A DNA stretch of 64,000 nucleotides from Cristatella mucedo (taxonomy: Eukaryota; Bryozoa; Phylactolaemata; Cristatellidae), in NCBI GenBank assembly GCA_009760855.2, contig WPIO01000005.1, positions 10,496,501 through 10,560,500 on the forward strand, in the 5' to 3' direction. Each line of letters opens with the position of its first letter. The stretch's first letter is position 1. Of this stretch, positions 35,201 through 46,789 are shown piece after piece. The notes under the pieces are model-generated. The model was not told the DNA's origin and ran no database searches. It was given only the letters and a program-made list of their open reading frames with translations. Made by a program: the position numbers and the translations under genes.

Positions 35201-35729
35201 ACTGTTATCTTCCATGTACCATTCATTACTGTGCATTTAAGAGAGGCGTTTGAGTAAAGTTGTATAAATGCCAGCCGTGAGTCTCCTCATTGTCAGAGTT
35301 ATTCGGAATGGCCAGTTTTGTCAAATCTGTTCTGGTTCCGTGCCTCTCTGTCTAAGCTAATTGCTACTTGCTTGCCTTCTCAGAGGAAGCCTAGCAGTCG
35401 GATGGCATGGAGAGCAGGGCCAGTGCCTGCCCCATTCCTTGCTTACTGATTGGTGTTTTGTTGGCTGGTCGCTTACCTTTTTGCATCAAGAAAGAGTTTA
35501 TGCGATTTTGGTTTCAATGATTCTTATGTGCTAAAAACACTGCAGTGCACTAATTTTCTCCATCGATAAAGACACGTTTTCAGCAATTCTCACTAAGTGC
35601 ACAGCCGTCAATCGGGATACCAGCTGTTAAATATCAAGCCTTGTGATAGAATAGACGATCGGCTGTGCCATAACTAGCTCTTGCATCTGGCCTGAGGCTG
35701 GTTTGCTTACAGGTCTTCTCACGATACGA

Positions 35730-35945
35730 CATTTAAACGGAAGCACAAAAGCCAACTGTTCCTCACGGCATGTCCTGGGTCCGTGTGAATTGTTCTTTGT
35801 ATGCTTATACATGCTGACAATGTGCATGTTATCACTAAGCGATTGACTTGCCTCCCTTACAGCAAATGGAAAGTAGCTAGAAAGATTGAGTTCTCTAAGG
35901 GTGCTCCACCAATGTTCAATTAATAATAGTTGTAGTATTAGTATT
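35730..35945 (+). mobile_element. LINE C-terminus, 3'UTR and tail
   Basis: acatttaaacggaagcacaa, then ttcctcacggcatgtcctgg (ORF2 end), tgctgacaatgtgcatgtta, and the hairpin gctagaaagattgagttctc. Confidence 0.7.
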
Positions 35946-36250
35946 ATGACAGTGCTGCTATACACTGCTTATTAGTTGCTGTATGGTCTTGTATTTTCTG
36001 TTTTTGTGACCGTGCGAGCAGGGATACTTGTTTCTGCGAAATCTGAACAGCTTCTTCTCACATGCTGGCTGTTTTGTGTTTAAGTGGGAGCAAGTTTATT
36101 TAAAATTGTGTCTTGAAAATGAAATGCTAGTGTAGCTAGTGTATTTATTTGTGTCACGTTAAGCATGCAGCAGTATGGCCGCTTTTAAAAAGCTAGCATT
36201 TTATTCCACTGCGTTTTTTTTATTTACGAACCATTAACTCTTGTGCACAG

Positions 36251-36406
36251 GCACTTTACAACGCTGGCATCAGCATGTTGAAAGCCAGAAGTCCAGACCA
36301 GGCGGTGGAGGCGTTCACATTGGCTCAGTCAGCTCAGAATGATACACCAGAAATAAAAGCATTAACGAGGAAGTTGGATGTCGACAGTGCATTGGATAAA
36401 GCAAAG
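36251..36406 (+). CDS. NCF2: p67phox-like exon 4: TPR4 and C-terminal cap helix
   Basis: 52 codons, phase 0 at both ends (acceptor ttgtgcacag, donor gtaatg). It encodes ALYNAGISMLKARSPDQAVE, then AFTLAQSAQNDTPEIKALTR and KLDVDSALDKAK. Human p67phox has [31 protein letters not shown] and HSKIDKAMECV in the same places. This closes the TPR domain at about residue 177; the segment after it normally folds back into the TPR groove. Intron 4, downstream, is the largest at 10.3 kb. Confidence 0.9.
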
Positions 36407-36409
36407 GTA

Positions 36410-36780
36410 ATGGCAGCTGAGTCATTAGCGGTGCTGTTATGTCACCTTGCCGACATGGGCTCTTCAGATCTCAACCAGGCATGTAGTGCTTCAGAGAATT
36501 TTGGTAAAGCAAGCATAGTGCTTGCAAGGGCACTTGGTCGGCCTACTTTTGGCTGTCGGATGGGCTGAAAATTGCACAGCTGGACCCAACATTGGGCTGA
36601 CGTATATTTATCACGATATGCGGTTTTTCTCCCTTGATATGCTATCCTTCCAATAGTGGTTCTCTAGACAATACCACATCTACAGTACACATAACAACCG
36701 TCTGAAACCGTAGTTTCAGTTCTCAAATATATGACCTAGATTTCCCGATATCATTCGATTGATCAGGTGCCTTTATAGAT
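36410..36780. other. no gene or repeat seen (intron 4)
   Basis: Reading continues open from exon 4 to 36568, but the peptide past the donor does not match the family. Confidence 0.4.
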
Positions 36781-36784
36781 ATTG

Positions 36785-37545
36785 GATGGTCGAACAGTCA
36801 GCTCCACAATCAAGTCTGCCTACTTTCAGATACATAACAATGTTAAAATTTGGGCTTGTTTAGATAAGGATACCACGTCTAAGTTGGTCCGTGCATTTGT
36901 GACATCCCGTCTTGACTTCTGTAACTCACTGCTTGCTGGCCTACCAGCATGTGCAATCAGGCGCTTACAGCTGGTGCAAAACGGGGCAGCTAAGCTTGTC
37001 TTTTGTGAGCGTCGCAGTTGCCAAATCACACCACTTCTCGCCGACCTGCACTGGCTACCAGTCAAGCAATGGGTCGACTTTACGGCTTTGTCGCTCACTT
37101 TTAGGTCACTTCATTCTTTGGCTCAAGCCTATCTCTCAGATCTACTCCCCCACCGGGCCAAGCATCATACCACCTGCTTTTCGGAATCCAACAGTTTACC
37201 AATACCTCGTACAAACCTCAAATCCTTTGGAGACCGTGCATGTTGTTCGTGTGCTTCCAAAGCCTGGAACTCACTCCCGAATTGCATCACAACATCCCCT
37301 GACTTGACTGCATTTAAAAAGAAATTTAAACGCACCTATTTCTGACAGCATTTAGTGGGTCCCTGTGATTCGTCCTGTATGAGCTTATGCGTGCTGACAC
37401 TATGCATGCTACCACTAACCACACTTGCATGTTGACCCAATGCATGTCACCCCAAACCATGTTATTCATGTTGTTTACCAAGCATGATATTACGCACCAT
37501 TCAATCGTGTTTCCCTTTGCAGCAAATGTAAAGCGCAAACAAGTG
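36785..37545 (+). mobile_element. LINE-1w ORF2 C-terminal part and 3'UTR
   Basis: One frame stays open for 187 codons (36782-37345): SSTIKSAYFQIHNNVKIWAC, AFVTSRLDFCNSLLAGLPAC, LLADLHWLPVKQ, FGDRACCSCASKAWNSLP. It ends early by a frameshift near 37340, before the TAFSGSL-type terminus, which is still visible at nucleotide level. The 3'UTR stops at aaatgtaaagcgc (37545), so the hairpin and (ATT)n are lost. Confidence 0.85.
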
Positions 37546-37849
37546 CGTGGCTGAGTTGGTAGCAAAGGTCATAGTAACCCTGTATTTTTTTTACTTGTGG
37601 AATAAATTTGTGCGCTCTTCTGTAGCCCTATAGAGCATCGATTGTGGTTCATTCAACATTTTGACAATTCCTGGTTGTAGCTCACTCGACATTTTCATAG
37701 TCTTTATTCCTCAGTAGCATGATCACTATTTCAATGGCATCGTCCTTAATCCAGCTGGGCGTCATTGTGTATAAGTGTTATAAGACCACTTCTTTGACTG
37801 CGCCCCTGTTGCTGTCATAGGTTGCTGTCATCGGTTGGTGTCATAGGTG

Positions 37850-37950
37850 TTGCCTCATATCCTTTGGAGACATTGCCTTTAGTTTTTATGCCACGAAACC
37901 CTGGAACTCACTTCCGACTGACCGTCGCAACACTGCTAACTTGAGTGCTA
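37850..37950 (+). mobile_element. LINE-1w C-terminal scrap
   Basis: cctttggagacattgccttt, then ccctggaactcacttccgac match the FGDRAFSSYAPKAWNSLP block. Confidence 0.65.
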
Positions 37951-38014
37951 AGAATAAGAAGAGTGAAAAAGAGTGCTAAGAATAACGAACTCTATAAAGC
38001 AGAGTCCCCCCCCC

Positions 38015-38284
<270 letters not shown>

Positions 38285-38289
38285 ATGTC

Positions 38290-39685
38290 GTGTAGTGTCG
38301 GCATTTCAGGGTTTAGAATGGTATTGAGCATTTTACTGGCAGTCAGTGATGATTCCGATGCTGTAAAGTTTAGCTTTCTGCTCGAAGCCTGCTGAGAATA
38401 ATGAGCCGACAAGTTTTGTTGGAGTTTCAGGAGCCGAAGGATCTGTCGCAGACCATAAGCCAGCTGCTCATGTGCAGAACGATCTATGATCGGCTCCTGG
38501 TAGTTGGCCTACTACCTCAACTGCTCTCCTGACTCTGCTATGCTTCACTCTATTTCTCTTTGTTGTGTGAGGTGAAGGCTATTGGCTACCGAATGCATAC
38601 CGAAAGCCGCTTAGGCTGTGAGTGCGCCGCACAAAACTCCCTGGCGTAATACCCACATAGTCTTTGTGGCTTTGTGGAGTTACAGATGGAGATACACTAC
38701 ATTACATTTGATTATGTGCCCTTTGAGAGCCTTAGCCTTGGCAGCTGATTCGTGCGAGGGCTGGACTTAGTGTCGAAGGCGATTCTCAGCTTGCAAAGAT
38801 AATCTGAATTCAATGCCTTGGTGTCACTTATCTTGTTACTGAAACCCGTAAGCCCTTGCGTGAGGTATGTCATGCCAAGTCCTTTTTTCGCCCATTGAGC
38901 TGGAGGCAGATAGCCAATACCCTAATCCTACTGACATTGGTAGCCGATCATGACTCCAGGCACTGTCTAGCTATGGCTGCATTGCTTTGAAGGACCGAGC
39001 GATCTCTGGCTGTCATCGGCACAGCTGCAGTACTACTGCCCGTGGGCATGAATGATGTCGCTCAGCGGAGGAGCTGTATACATAGTGAACAGAGCCTAGC
39101 TTAGAAAGCTTTCTTTATGTTACCCGGCAAGGAAGTACCGTGGATGTACCGACATGGCTAGCACAGAGAAGACTTGTCGGTACAGGAGCTCCTGGAACGA
39201 CGCCGGTTTGGCTTACTGCAGGAAACTCAGAGGCTGCAGCAGGTTATCGCGGGCACTTCTGCGGTGGCACCTAACCCACTGCCTCGGCAGCTGCTGTCGT
39301 AAATATTGAGAGAAATTGAAGCCATTGGAACAAAGAACCCAGTAAACGATCCAGCTAAGACCTGTTTTGCGAATGCTGAGAGTCGATGGCCCCTAATGCC
39401 ATAGACATTACGAGTGAAAGGGACACTGTAATGGCTTACCATGTAACGCTGCATTGGGCCCTTATCGTTCGGTTTCGGGTGCCCAGAGGATTCAGTACGA
39501 CCATGCAAGCCTGTTGCCGTTCCGTGCTCATGCAGGCAGTAGTACCGCATATCCAGTGTATGTCTCTGCTAGGTTTCACCAGTCACAGTGTCCCCTCTAG
39601 AACACATTGGGGTACCAGAGTGGCGGCCGATGCTAAAAAATATCGGCACCGTTGTTGCAAACCGTAACACGTGTTCTCCAATTAG
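38290..39685. other. no gene seen (intron 4)
   Basis: Frames at 39227-39550 (-) and 39386-39667 (+) overlap and show no domain. Confidence 0.4.
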
Positions 39686-39689
39686 AAGC

Positions 39690-39835
39690 TAAAAAAAAAT
39701 GTTTTCGGTTAGCTGTTATTACCACCACCCTTGCAGTGGGCAGTATAGAATCGCCCACTGCAGGACTTAAACTCGTGACCTGGGTCGTGAAGAGCAAGCA
39801 CCTTACCTCTGGGCTAAGATTTAGTTATAACGACT
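39690..39835 (-). repeat. SINE-A copy, diverged
   Basis: On -: tagcccagaggtaaggtgct, tcacgacccaggtcacgagt, gtcctgcagtgggcgattct, and a gcaagggtggtggtaataac body segment. Confidence 0.65.
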
Positions 39836-39839
39836 GCTA

Positions 39840-40285
39840 GTTTTATTAACTGCTCCCTAAATACTTACGTTAGAACTGCTGCTAGCTCCTTTAACCTAAA
39901 AGTCATATAGCCACTACTAACCTTGATGATGCGTTGAACTTGTGCCTCTGGAATGCCAGCTGTCGGCGCAATAAACCGTTAATTGTTAGGAGTCATATTC
40001 TTGATAATGATAGTGACATTTTCACTGTTAATTAGACTTAGCTGAACTTGACGAACTGCTAGGGTGGTCATTACTCAGAAGTTTCTCCATTTGTAATATG
40101 CCGAGGTCGTTCAAACCTGGTTGCCGAGTAGCCTTAATCGTCGGCAACTCTTTCAATTTCAAACCTTTCTCGGCTCGCACAAATTAATCTTTTGAATCTC
40201 TGCTTCTCGGTCAAGCTAGTGGTAAGTTGCTTGTAGTAGTGTTAATGTATCGCTCACCAGGTAATGCAATGTAGTGTATTTCCTG
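39840..40285. other. no gene seen (intron 4)
   Basis: No exon or recognised repeat. Confidence 0.4.
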
Positions 40286-40289
40286 TGGT

Positions 40290-40910
40290 ACACCACAGAG
40301 CCACAGGGACCAGGTGGGCATTACGATGTACAGGTTGCTACTGAGGCACTCAAAGCCCTAGTAGATATCGGTGCACTTACGGTAGCCAACAGATTTTATC
40401 TCATGCAACAAAGAGAAAGTTAGAAGTATAGCTGATTCACGAGGCCGGGCGGGTAAGTTAGTTGCACAGATGTAGCAGCACCGTTCGACTGGAAATGATG
40501 CGCCACAGTCGGCAGAGAGTGAGTTAATGTATCTCCCAACGAGAGTTGCATTTTGGGAGTTCCACAGTCTGCGACCTGCAGAGCAAAAGCTTGTGTTGCC
40601 AACAGTCTTTAAGCAAATTGAATGGAACAGTGAATCTATTGTCCGTCAATGATCCGAGGGCACGAGGAGGCTGAAATTGGTGCCGCAGTTCGTCCAAGTA
40701 TGAAGGAGCCAAGCCATGGCTGGCATTGCGCGTTAGGGTAAGAATTGTGCACTGTCCGTTGATTGGTATGTAGCCTTTGCAGCTCCTCTCAGTAAAGGAG
40801 AAATGGGGCTAAACCTTTGCATTCGTCGACTAATCTTGCATCCATATCCAGCCAGCTGGGTTGGTGTAATGGCTTCTTTTAATGGCCGATCCAAAATTAA
40901 AACATCCTTC
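40290..40910 (-). mobile_element. LINE-3w ORF2 C-terminal part
   Basis: On -: MAPSYLDELRHQFQPPRA, then LGSLTDNRFTVPFNLLKD with a VELPKC-type end. The paired copy at 50412-50597 reads DNKLAVPFILLKTFGGRSFW. Truncated and frame-shifted. Confidence 0.65.
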
Positions 40911-40911
40911 C

Positions 40912-41660
40912 AGCCTAGGCACCTATCCTTTGACCATTCTCAGCCTTGCTCTGCTTTCAACTAACTTACCCATTGAAGCCTGCATCTATGACATTTGCAC
41001 TTGGGAAGCCTCCACCAACTTCCTCAAGCTCAATTAATGAAAGATCAACATGATTGCTATGGGACAGCCTAATGCCATCCCTAAAGCTCTAAGACCAGAT
41101 TTATTCATCCAGATTTGTTCCCTCAAGATTTTTCATCCAGTACGACTCCTATGGCATCGACTCGTGTAACCTGAGTGTGCTCATTCAATGTATCCTAATA
41201 TTAGATGAGCGAATGATCCCCACTATCAGGTCGGCCTACTTTCAGCTGAGCAGCATTACCAAAATGTATGGCTTGCATTGAAATGAGTACTACAGCCAAG
41301 ATAGTTCACATGTTTGTTTGGTTGCAGCTACATCACTGCAATTACCTGTATTCGCGACTTTCTGCCTATCCCCTTGGTCCTATATAATATATATAATTCA
41401 TTTATATAGCACCCCAAGAGAACTTAATCTCTATTCAGGCACTTCACATATGCCTCAGGGCTCGAGCCCACGACCTCAGTCAGACCTTGGTCGGGGCGAG
41501 CACCTTAACCGCTAGACCAAACCAGCTCGGCATGTCCTCTTCGGAGGCTTCAAATCTCAACAGCTCGTCTTGTCTGTCGGCAGCAGCATAGCTGCCACAT
41601 CACACCACTTCTTTCAGAGCTTCACTGTCTCCCTGCCAGGTATCAAATCTGCTTCATTTG
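40912..41660 (+). mobile_element. LINE RT remnant interrupted by SINE-B
   Basis: ACIYDICTWEASTNFLKLN-like block at 40975-41035 (matching the WM-ANFLKLN motif), a stop, then INMIAMGQPNAIPKAL, and an SAYFQLSSITKM-like block at 41225-41265. After the - SINE-B (41385-41535), matter resembling SRQLVCRQQHSCHITPLL is seen at 41550-41620. Confidence 0.6.
41385..41535 (-). repeat. SINE-B copy
   Basis: On -: gagctggtttggtctagcgg, ggtcgtgggctcgagccctg, the shared tail gagattaagttctcttgggg and gctatataaatgaatt. Confidence 0.85.
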
Positions 41661-41870
41661 CAGCATATTTTGGTACAGTGGTTAAGGTGCTCGCCCCGAC
41701 CAAGGTCTGGCTGAGGTCGTGGGCTCGAGCCCCAAGGCATATGTTAAGCGCCTGAATAGAGATTAAGTTCTCTTGGGGTGCTATACAAATAAATTATATA
41801 TATATATATATTTAAAGTGCATAGAGAGAGATTAAGCTCTCCAAGGTCTCTATGCAAATGTATTATTATT
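41660..41870 (+). repeat. SINE-B copy plus an extra tail
   Basis: tttggtacagtggttaaggt, ggtcgtgggctcgagcccca, tail and gctatacaaataaatta, (TA)n to 41811, then a second, separate tail copy at 41815-41870 (agagagattaagctctccaa). Confidence 0.85.
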
Positions 41871-41937
41871 TTTGGCTGCTATTCGTGATCCTCTCTGGCC
41901 AACAGTTTGCTTCAATTGCTTGAACCAGTCTACCCTG

Positions 41938-42120
41938 GTGAGCCGTGATGGCACACCAGGTAAGGCGGTTGCTTTCACGACCTTGGTCCCGAGGTCGTTG
42001 GTTCGATTCCTGCGGCAGGTGATTCTTTATCGTCACTGAAAGCGGTGGTGATAGCCGTAAAGGCTCTTCTGTCGCTATACAAAAAGAGGCTGTTTAATCA
42101 GCTAGGATTTATTTTATTTT
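41938..42120 (+). repeat. SINE-A copy, full length
   Basis: gtgagccgtgatggcacacc, hairpin cacgaccttgg / ccgaggtcgttgg, box B ggttcgattcc, gctatacaaaaagaggctg, tttaatcagctaggattt, then atttatttt. Confidence 0.9.
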
Positions 42121-42600
42121 ATTTATTTACCTCTCCGGCCTCCTTGTTCCTCCAGTGTGTTCTCGCACCGTCCACTCTTCGGCTTTTGTAGGCTTGCATT
42201 TCGCATGCTAAACTGAAATCTTTTGGTGATCGGACGTTCAGTTCATGTGCATTGAAGTCTGGAATTAGAATCCGGTCTCTGCCACCACTTGCATCGACTT
42301 ACATCATTAGAGTCTCAGCTAAAGATGTTTCTGTCCCACTCGGCTTTTTCTTCACCCTGTGAAGTTATATCGCTTTTTATGTGTGCTTGGCTGTCTTACA
42401 TGTGCATGATTCGATTTATGTTACTAAGTTGGGGTCCTACTAGGCAGCAGCACAAGAGTCTTCTTGTGTACTTTCACGTGCTGTCTGAGCATGGTACCTT
42501 GCTTGTCAGTCTTGGCTATTGCTTTTTTGCAGCAAGTTGTAAAGACATAGAGATTTATTTCTCTTAGGTTTCTGTGCGTAAGATTTATTATTATTAACAT
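42120..42600 (+). mobile_element. LINE-2w C-terminus and 3'UTR
   Basis: AKLKSFGDRTFSSCALKSG-like block at 42205-42265, the 3'UTR with tgtgcatgattcgatttatg, a decayed tail (gttgtaaagacatagagatt) and (ATT)n. It lacks the 500-base insertion present in the copy at 24430-25900. Confidence 0.65.
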
Positions 42601-42604
42601 TACT

Positions 42605-43320
42605 ATTAATTTTAAATGGGCATGTTCTATCTGTTAAAGCAGCAGAAACTCGAGCAGTACAGTTGCCACTTTTCCATTCACATTCTTTAGAATTCTGTGC
42701 TCGAATTCTGCATGATTACTTACTTATGCAGCACATATACGAAAGTTGGCAGGCGATTTCGGGCTTAGCTACTTCAGTCGTTGTACCCGGAGCATAGATT
42801 GGAGTCGTGGTTGGTGTGTGTCGGCTGATTGACCGAGGCTGTGTGCCCTGTAAGCAGATGTCTTCATATTTGTACAATGGATGTAGACAGTAAGGTTTTT
42901 AAAGAAGCAGCTAAGCCTTGACCTTGCCTGGGTTGGCCAATCTAAAGCTGGAAGGGTTAGCTTCAGCCAGGTAGCAGCCCCCTCGCATGCCTGGAATCCT
43001 GATGCCTGATGGAGGACACATTGTAGACGATAGACAGCCGGTGTTGGTTGGTCTCCTAGATCATCCTCGATGTGGACCTACATATGGACCTATCGGTAGT
43101 CTCGAGTTGGACATCTGCCCTGCACATTTGCAGGCTTGCCACTTTGCTAAGGTTCAGTATTACCCTAGTTTATTAGCCCCAGTGGAATGTCGACCGTGGA
43201 GCGAACCAGTGGAGCCTACCTACCCTTCTAATCACAACGGCTTGAGGTGGCCCGGCTTAATGCGGCCGAAGGCTGCCGGTGACTGGTAGGGGCCAGCTCT
43301 CCTTGGCTGTGTCACTGGAC
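42605..43320. other. no gene seen (intron 4)
   Basis: The 100-codon frame at 42987-43289 is Pro-rich with no recognised family; it could be repeat-derived. Confidence 0.35.
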
Positions 43321-43324
43321 CCCC

Positions 43325-43735
43325 GGGCAATCCTAGTACCGCTCGGAAACTAGAAAGCCTCACGCTCACAATGGGCTCTGCCAACATCTTTTTGTGGCCT
43401 GTGCACGTAATTTGGCTGGCCAGTGCTACATGACCTTGTGCTAGAGGGCCGCAGTAATTCAGTGGTTAAGTCTGCTTACTTCAAGCTGTGCAATATTATA
43501 AAATTCAGACTTTCGTCGGCAAATGTACCACAGGAAACATAGTTTCTGTAACTATCATTTGCTGATCGTTGAATGTCTGAACAACTTGCTCCGCCGGCCT
43601 CCCCTCGAGCAACTTGTTCCATGGCGTCATTCGCTCGGTACATGTGCAGCCTATGTTTAGTGTCTAGAAAGAGTGCTGGTTCTCCGGGTGGTAGGCACTA
43701 TGCAAACGCACTGTTATTAGTATAAATGTAAATAA
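43325..43735 (+). mobile_element. LINE RT remnant with internal deletion and tail
   Basis: It matches the block GSASISPVESARNLGV (43375-43425), then DLVLEG and VVKSAYFKLCNIIKFRLS (43460-43515). After a deletion the tail follows at 43660-43735. Confidence 0.6.
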
Positions 43736-43739
43736 ATTT

Positions 43740-44090
43740 TTTTTATTCTTTTTGTGAATCTCTTTAAATAAGACCGAGCGACGACTGGGTTGTGCTCGTG
43801 TAGTGTTTGTTTGCAGTTGTTCTGCCCCTCCCCCATACTGCGCCTTGTCAATCTGAGATCCAGCCGTTCAAGGTCAAGGCCTCCTGACCTGCCATGCAAT
43901 GGCTCCCACCTAGCGCTCCTTAAGAAATTCAAGTCCCTGCCATTTTGATGGTTTTTCTACAGACAATTTGCTATGCTGCACTTGCTAAGAAAGATTGGGT
44001 CAAGTAAAATCTATCGCTGCTGCATATACTTCAGGGCTGTGCCTGAGTTTATGAAATCGAGCACACCAAAAAGCTAATTTAAATGAGATA
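43740..44090. other. no gene seen (intron 4)
   Basis: No exon or recognised repeat. Confidence 0.4.
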
Positions 44091-44094
44091 GTAC

Positions 44095-44352
44095 TGATAT
44101 TAATAATAATAATAACACACTTGATAAAGCACCCTCAGAGAACTCAATCTCTTTCTAGGCACTTTACATTTGCTGCAAAGGAAGCACAATCGAATGGTTA
44201 GTAGTAGCATGCTCAATAAACAACAAGAATAACAAGGTTAGGGATGGCAGCCATAGGGTCAGCATGCAAGTGTGATTAGTGGCAACATGCATAGTGTCAG
44301 CACGCACAAGCACACAAAGGACGAATCACAGGGACCCACTAAATACTATGAT
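44095..44352 (-). mobile_element. LINE-1w 3'UTR and tail, truncated at the ORF2 stop
   Basis: On -, it begins agtatttagtgggtccctgt, the end of ORF2, then the 3'UTR repeats, the hairpin (aaagtgcctagaaagagatt) and (ATT)n. Confidence 0.85.
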
Positions 44353-44971
44353 GAATTCTATGCATTTTTAATTTCTGAGATTCCTATTTCTCAGATTACC
44401 TATTATTGTCCATAGCTTGACAAAGATTCTTTACTCTGCTAGTGATTGGCTGAGCTAACCGTGCTTTTAAGTGCCAAGCTGTCTTGACAGTAAGTGTAAT
44501 TTAACGACAAGCCATCATAAAACGGATCGAACTTTCATTTGCCCAACTCAACCAGTTTGCATGGCTGCTGAGGCTTTCTACCACTGTTTTCATATTTCAA
44601 ACCGTCACCTGCGATAGTCTGGCCACGGCCATGGACGTACTGCATTGGAGAAGGGATGAGCTGTCGGCAAAAGCAGTGCATTACAGTGGGGGGGGGACAC
44701 TGGCTCAGGCTGTGAAAAGCACCACACCCACTGTTGAGCAACTGGTGCTGACTTTCTAGAGCGAAGCTTGTAACACGGTAACTCTTGATGCTCTGTGGTG
44801 ATTATCATTCTGTGCCAATTGACAGTTGCCAATATTAGAAGTCAATAGCCGACGGTTAAGCAAAATCAGAGACAGAGAGAGAGAGAGAACTGTGGATAGT
44901 GGCCATTTTGGTCTTTTCGGCTCATGACCTTTTCTGTAAACCTTGCAAAGTGAGTAACTGTAGAAGACATA

Positions 44972-45660
44972 CAGTCAACCCTCGCTTATCGCGGTTAACA
45001 ATAATGCACTAACACTAATAATGTTAATCTGTTACAGGCTTGACCACGATAGGTGAATTTCTGCAAAGTAGTGTTCTTTATTTATAAATCGAATATTTTC
45101 ATAGTTAGACCATAGAAGACCTGTTTATGACCCTGCAAATACTGTTTTTAACATTATTAGAGCCCTCCGGACATTAAATAACACCTCTTTAGTCGCCATC
45201 ACACTCGTATTACCAAATATATTAGACAAAATAAAGGAAAATACGACATATTAGACGTTACAAACATCGTATTGCTGCTATTGTACATTTAATTGCACAC
45301 AAAATTCTTACGAACAAACACCAAGCTATGAAAATAGTGTGTTTGGTGATAAAGCGATTAAGATTGAGAGATGTACAGCACGGCAAAGAAGAGCAAGGTT
45401 ACTGCTCCTCTGAAGGCCCGCCCGACTTCAGTACTTCAGTGGGAGTCTTCAGGCAGTTCAGTATCTTCAACGGGCACCTCGTCGTCTTCTTCCGCGTTCC
45501 ATACGTTCAGTAGTTTTAATTATAATACAGGGGTGTATAATTGACCCAGACAAACGAGCATGCTGTATCACTTTCACTATTTTGATCAACTTTTTAATGA
45601 ATATATACGTATTTCAAAAAACCGCAATATATTGAAACATGAAGTAGCGAGGGACGACTG
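44972..45660. mobile_element. Tigger/mariner-like MITE (non-autonomous DNA transposon)
   Basis: 689 bases flanked by TA on both sides (44970-44971 and 45661-45662). The left end is cagtcaaccctcgcttatcg and the right end, read inwards on -, is cagtcgtccctcgctacttc. The ends share CAGTC..CCCTCGCT, as in pogo/Tigger-type Tc1/mariner elements, whose target site is TA. No transposase frame survives inside; the 61-codon frame at 45328 has no DDE motif. Confidence 0.8.
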
Positions 45661-45964
45661 TATTTAGCGCTCTCTGCAACTGGTCGCCTAGGTATTTGGT
45701 GTGCGAGCCGAGGCTAGCTGTGCACAGATTAGACCAAAGTTTGGCAGTTTGGAGCTAGCAGATGCATTGGCTGTTGGGCAGAAGCTACATTTTTCCAGCT
45801 GTGCCGCCATGGGCAAAGCAGCGCATATGTTAAAGGACACGCGATCGAAAATCGAAACCGTGTTGCAGTAAGACTGCTAACTCGGTTGCCTTAGGCGGAA
45901 GCTAGTTTTTTACTTTTTGCATCGAGTTGTGGTTACCTAAACTTTCCTTACTGTTCACTTATGA

Positions 45965-46255
45965 GGGAACATGACTCAGGAGTCTGAAGCATTAGGCAGG
46001 AGACCCTGCAATGGCTCCGACTGCCTAAGTAGTCGCAGGCTCTCAAGAGATGGAGGGGTGGACAATGGCCCTCGGTGGATGACTCGGCAGCCCGGCACAA
46101 ATCCGTGCATTGATGGCATCTGTGGGGACATCCATCTACCAAAAAACTGCTACCTGCTGTCGGGTGGGTTCGGAACGAACAATGGGTTGACAGTGCAAAA
46201 AGAATGCATGCATGGATTATAAGTAAATGCTGTCCGAGTAGTATGGAGAAGGGAA
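45965..46255 (-). repeat. unidentified dispersed repeat (copy 2)
   Basis: On -, it aligns with 25390-25645 over about 250 bases, including the pieces gccgggctgccgagtcatcc, gccattgtccacccctcc and tacttaggcagtcggagcc. At peptide level both read CPxRCHQxT..xxAAESST, but with no known domain. Confidence 0.6.
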
Positions 46256-46259
46256 GAGA

Positions 46260-46665
46260 GAGAGCTAGATTCCTCGAAGCCGGCATCAGTCTAGATTGTG
46301 AAGACTGGGCTTGGCCGGTGTGGTTTCTGATATAAAGTGCTTGGCATCTGAGCCAGGAGACTTGTCGCTCTCGATCGCGCTACCCAGCCCGACGACGGGC
46401 TGGTTGTTCGGAGGGCTGGCACGTGACCACTACGGTGGTGCCGTCTGGCACGTGAGGCGCGAGGGCCCGGCTCATTCGCCACTGCTTCGAGCATCCGGCT
46501 GCGCCACGCCAGCCAAGCGCGAGGGGCCGCAGACAGGGTGGGGGAAGTAGCGGCATCGGCTGGTCGCTGCATGCGCTGCACGCGCCGAGCTGCCCCACCT
46601 CCAGGCGGCCACTCGCCTGCAAGTCAACCATGATGCACACGCACCTGTGCTCACCACTCGCTGTA
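46260..46665. other. GC-rich intron end before exon 5; no gene seen
   Basis: GC-rich frames occur on both strands. None is credible, apart from the exon that follows. Confidence 0.4.
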
Positions 46666-46669
46666 GCAG

Positions 46670-46786
46670 ACCGGCGCCGAGGCAGCAGCGTTGACTCTCG
46701 TCGATCCGATGAAGGAGCGCTTCTTTGCACCGCCTCTGGCCAAAGTCAAGAATCTCGCCTCGAAGGACTACCTGGGCAAAGCCACG
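46670..46786 (+). CDS. NCF2: p67phox-like exon 5: linker and first half of activation domain
   Basis: 39 codons, phase 0 at both ends (acceptor ctgtagcag, donor gtaggg). It encodes TGAEAAALTLVDPMKERF, then FAPPLAKVKNLASKDYLGKA and T. The end matches human p67phox RQVAQLAKKDYLGKAT, the start of the activation domain that touches the oxidase subunit (NOX2 in man). The first few residues are not conserved, so the acceptor could be a few bases away, but the phase-0 fit with exons 4 and 6 supports it. Residues 178-216. Confidence 0.87.
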
Positions 46787-46789
46787 GTA

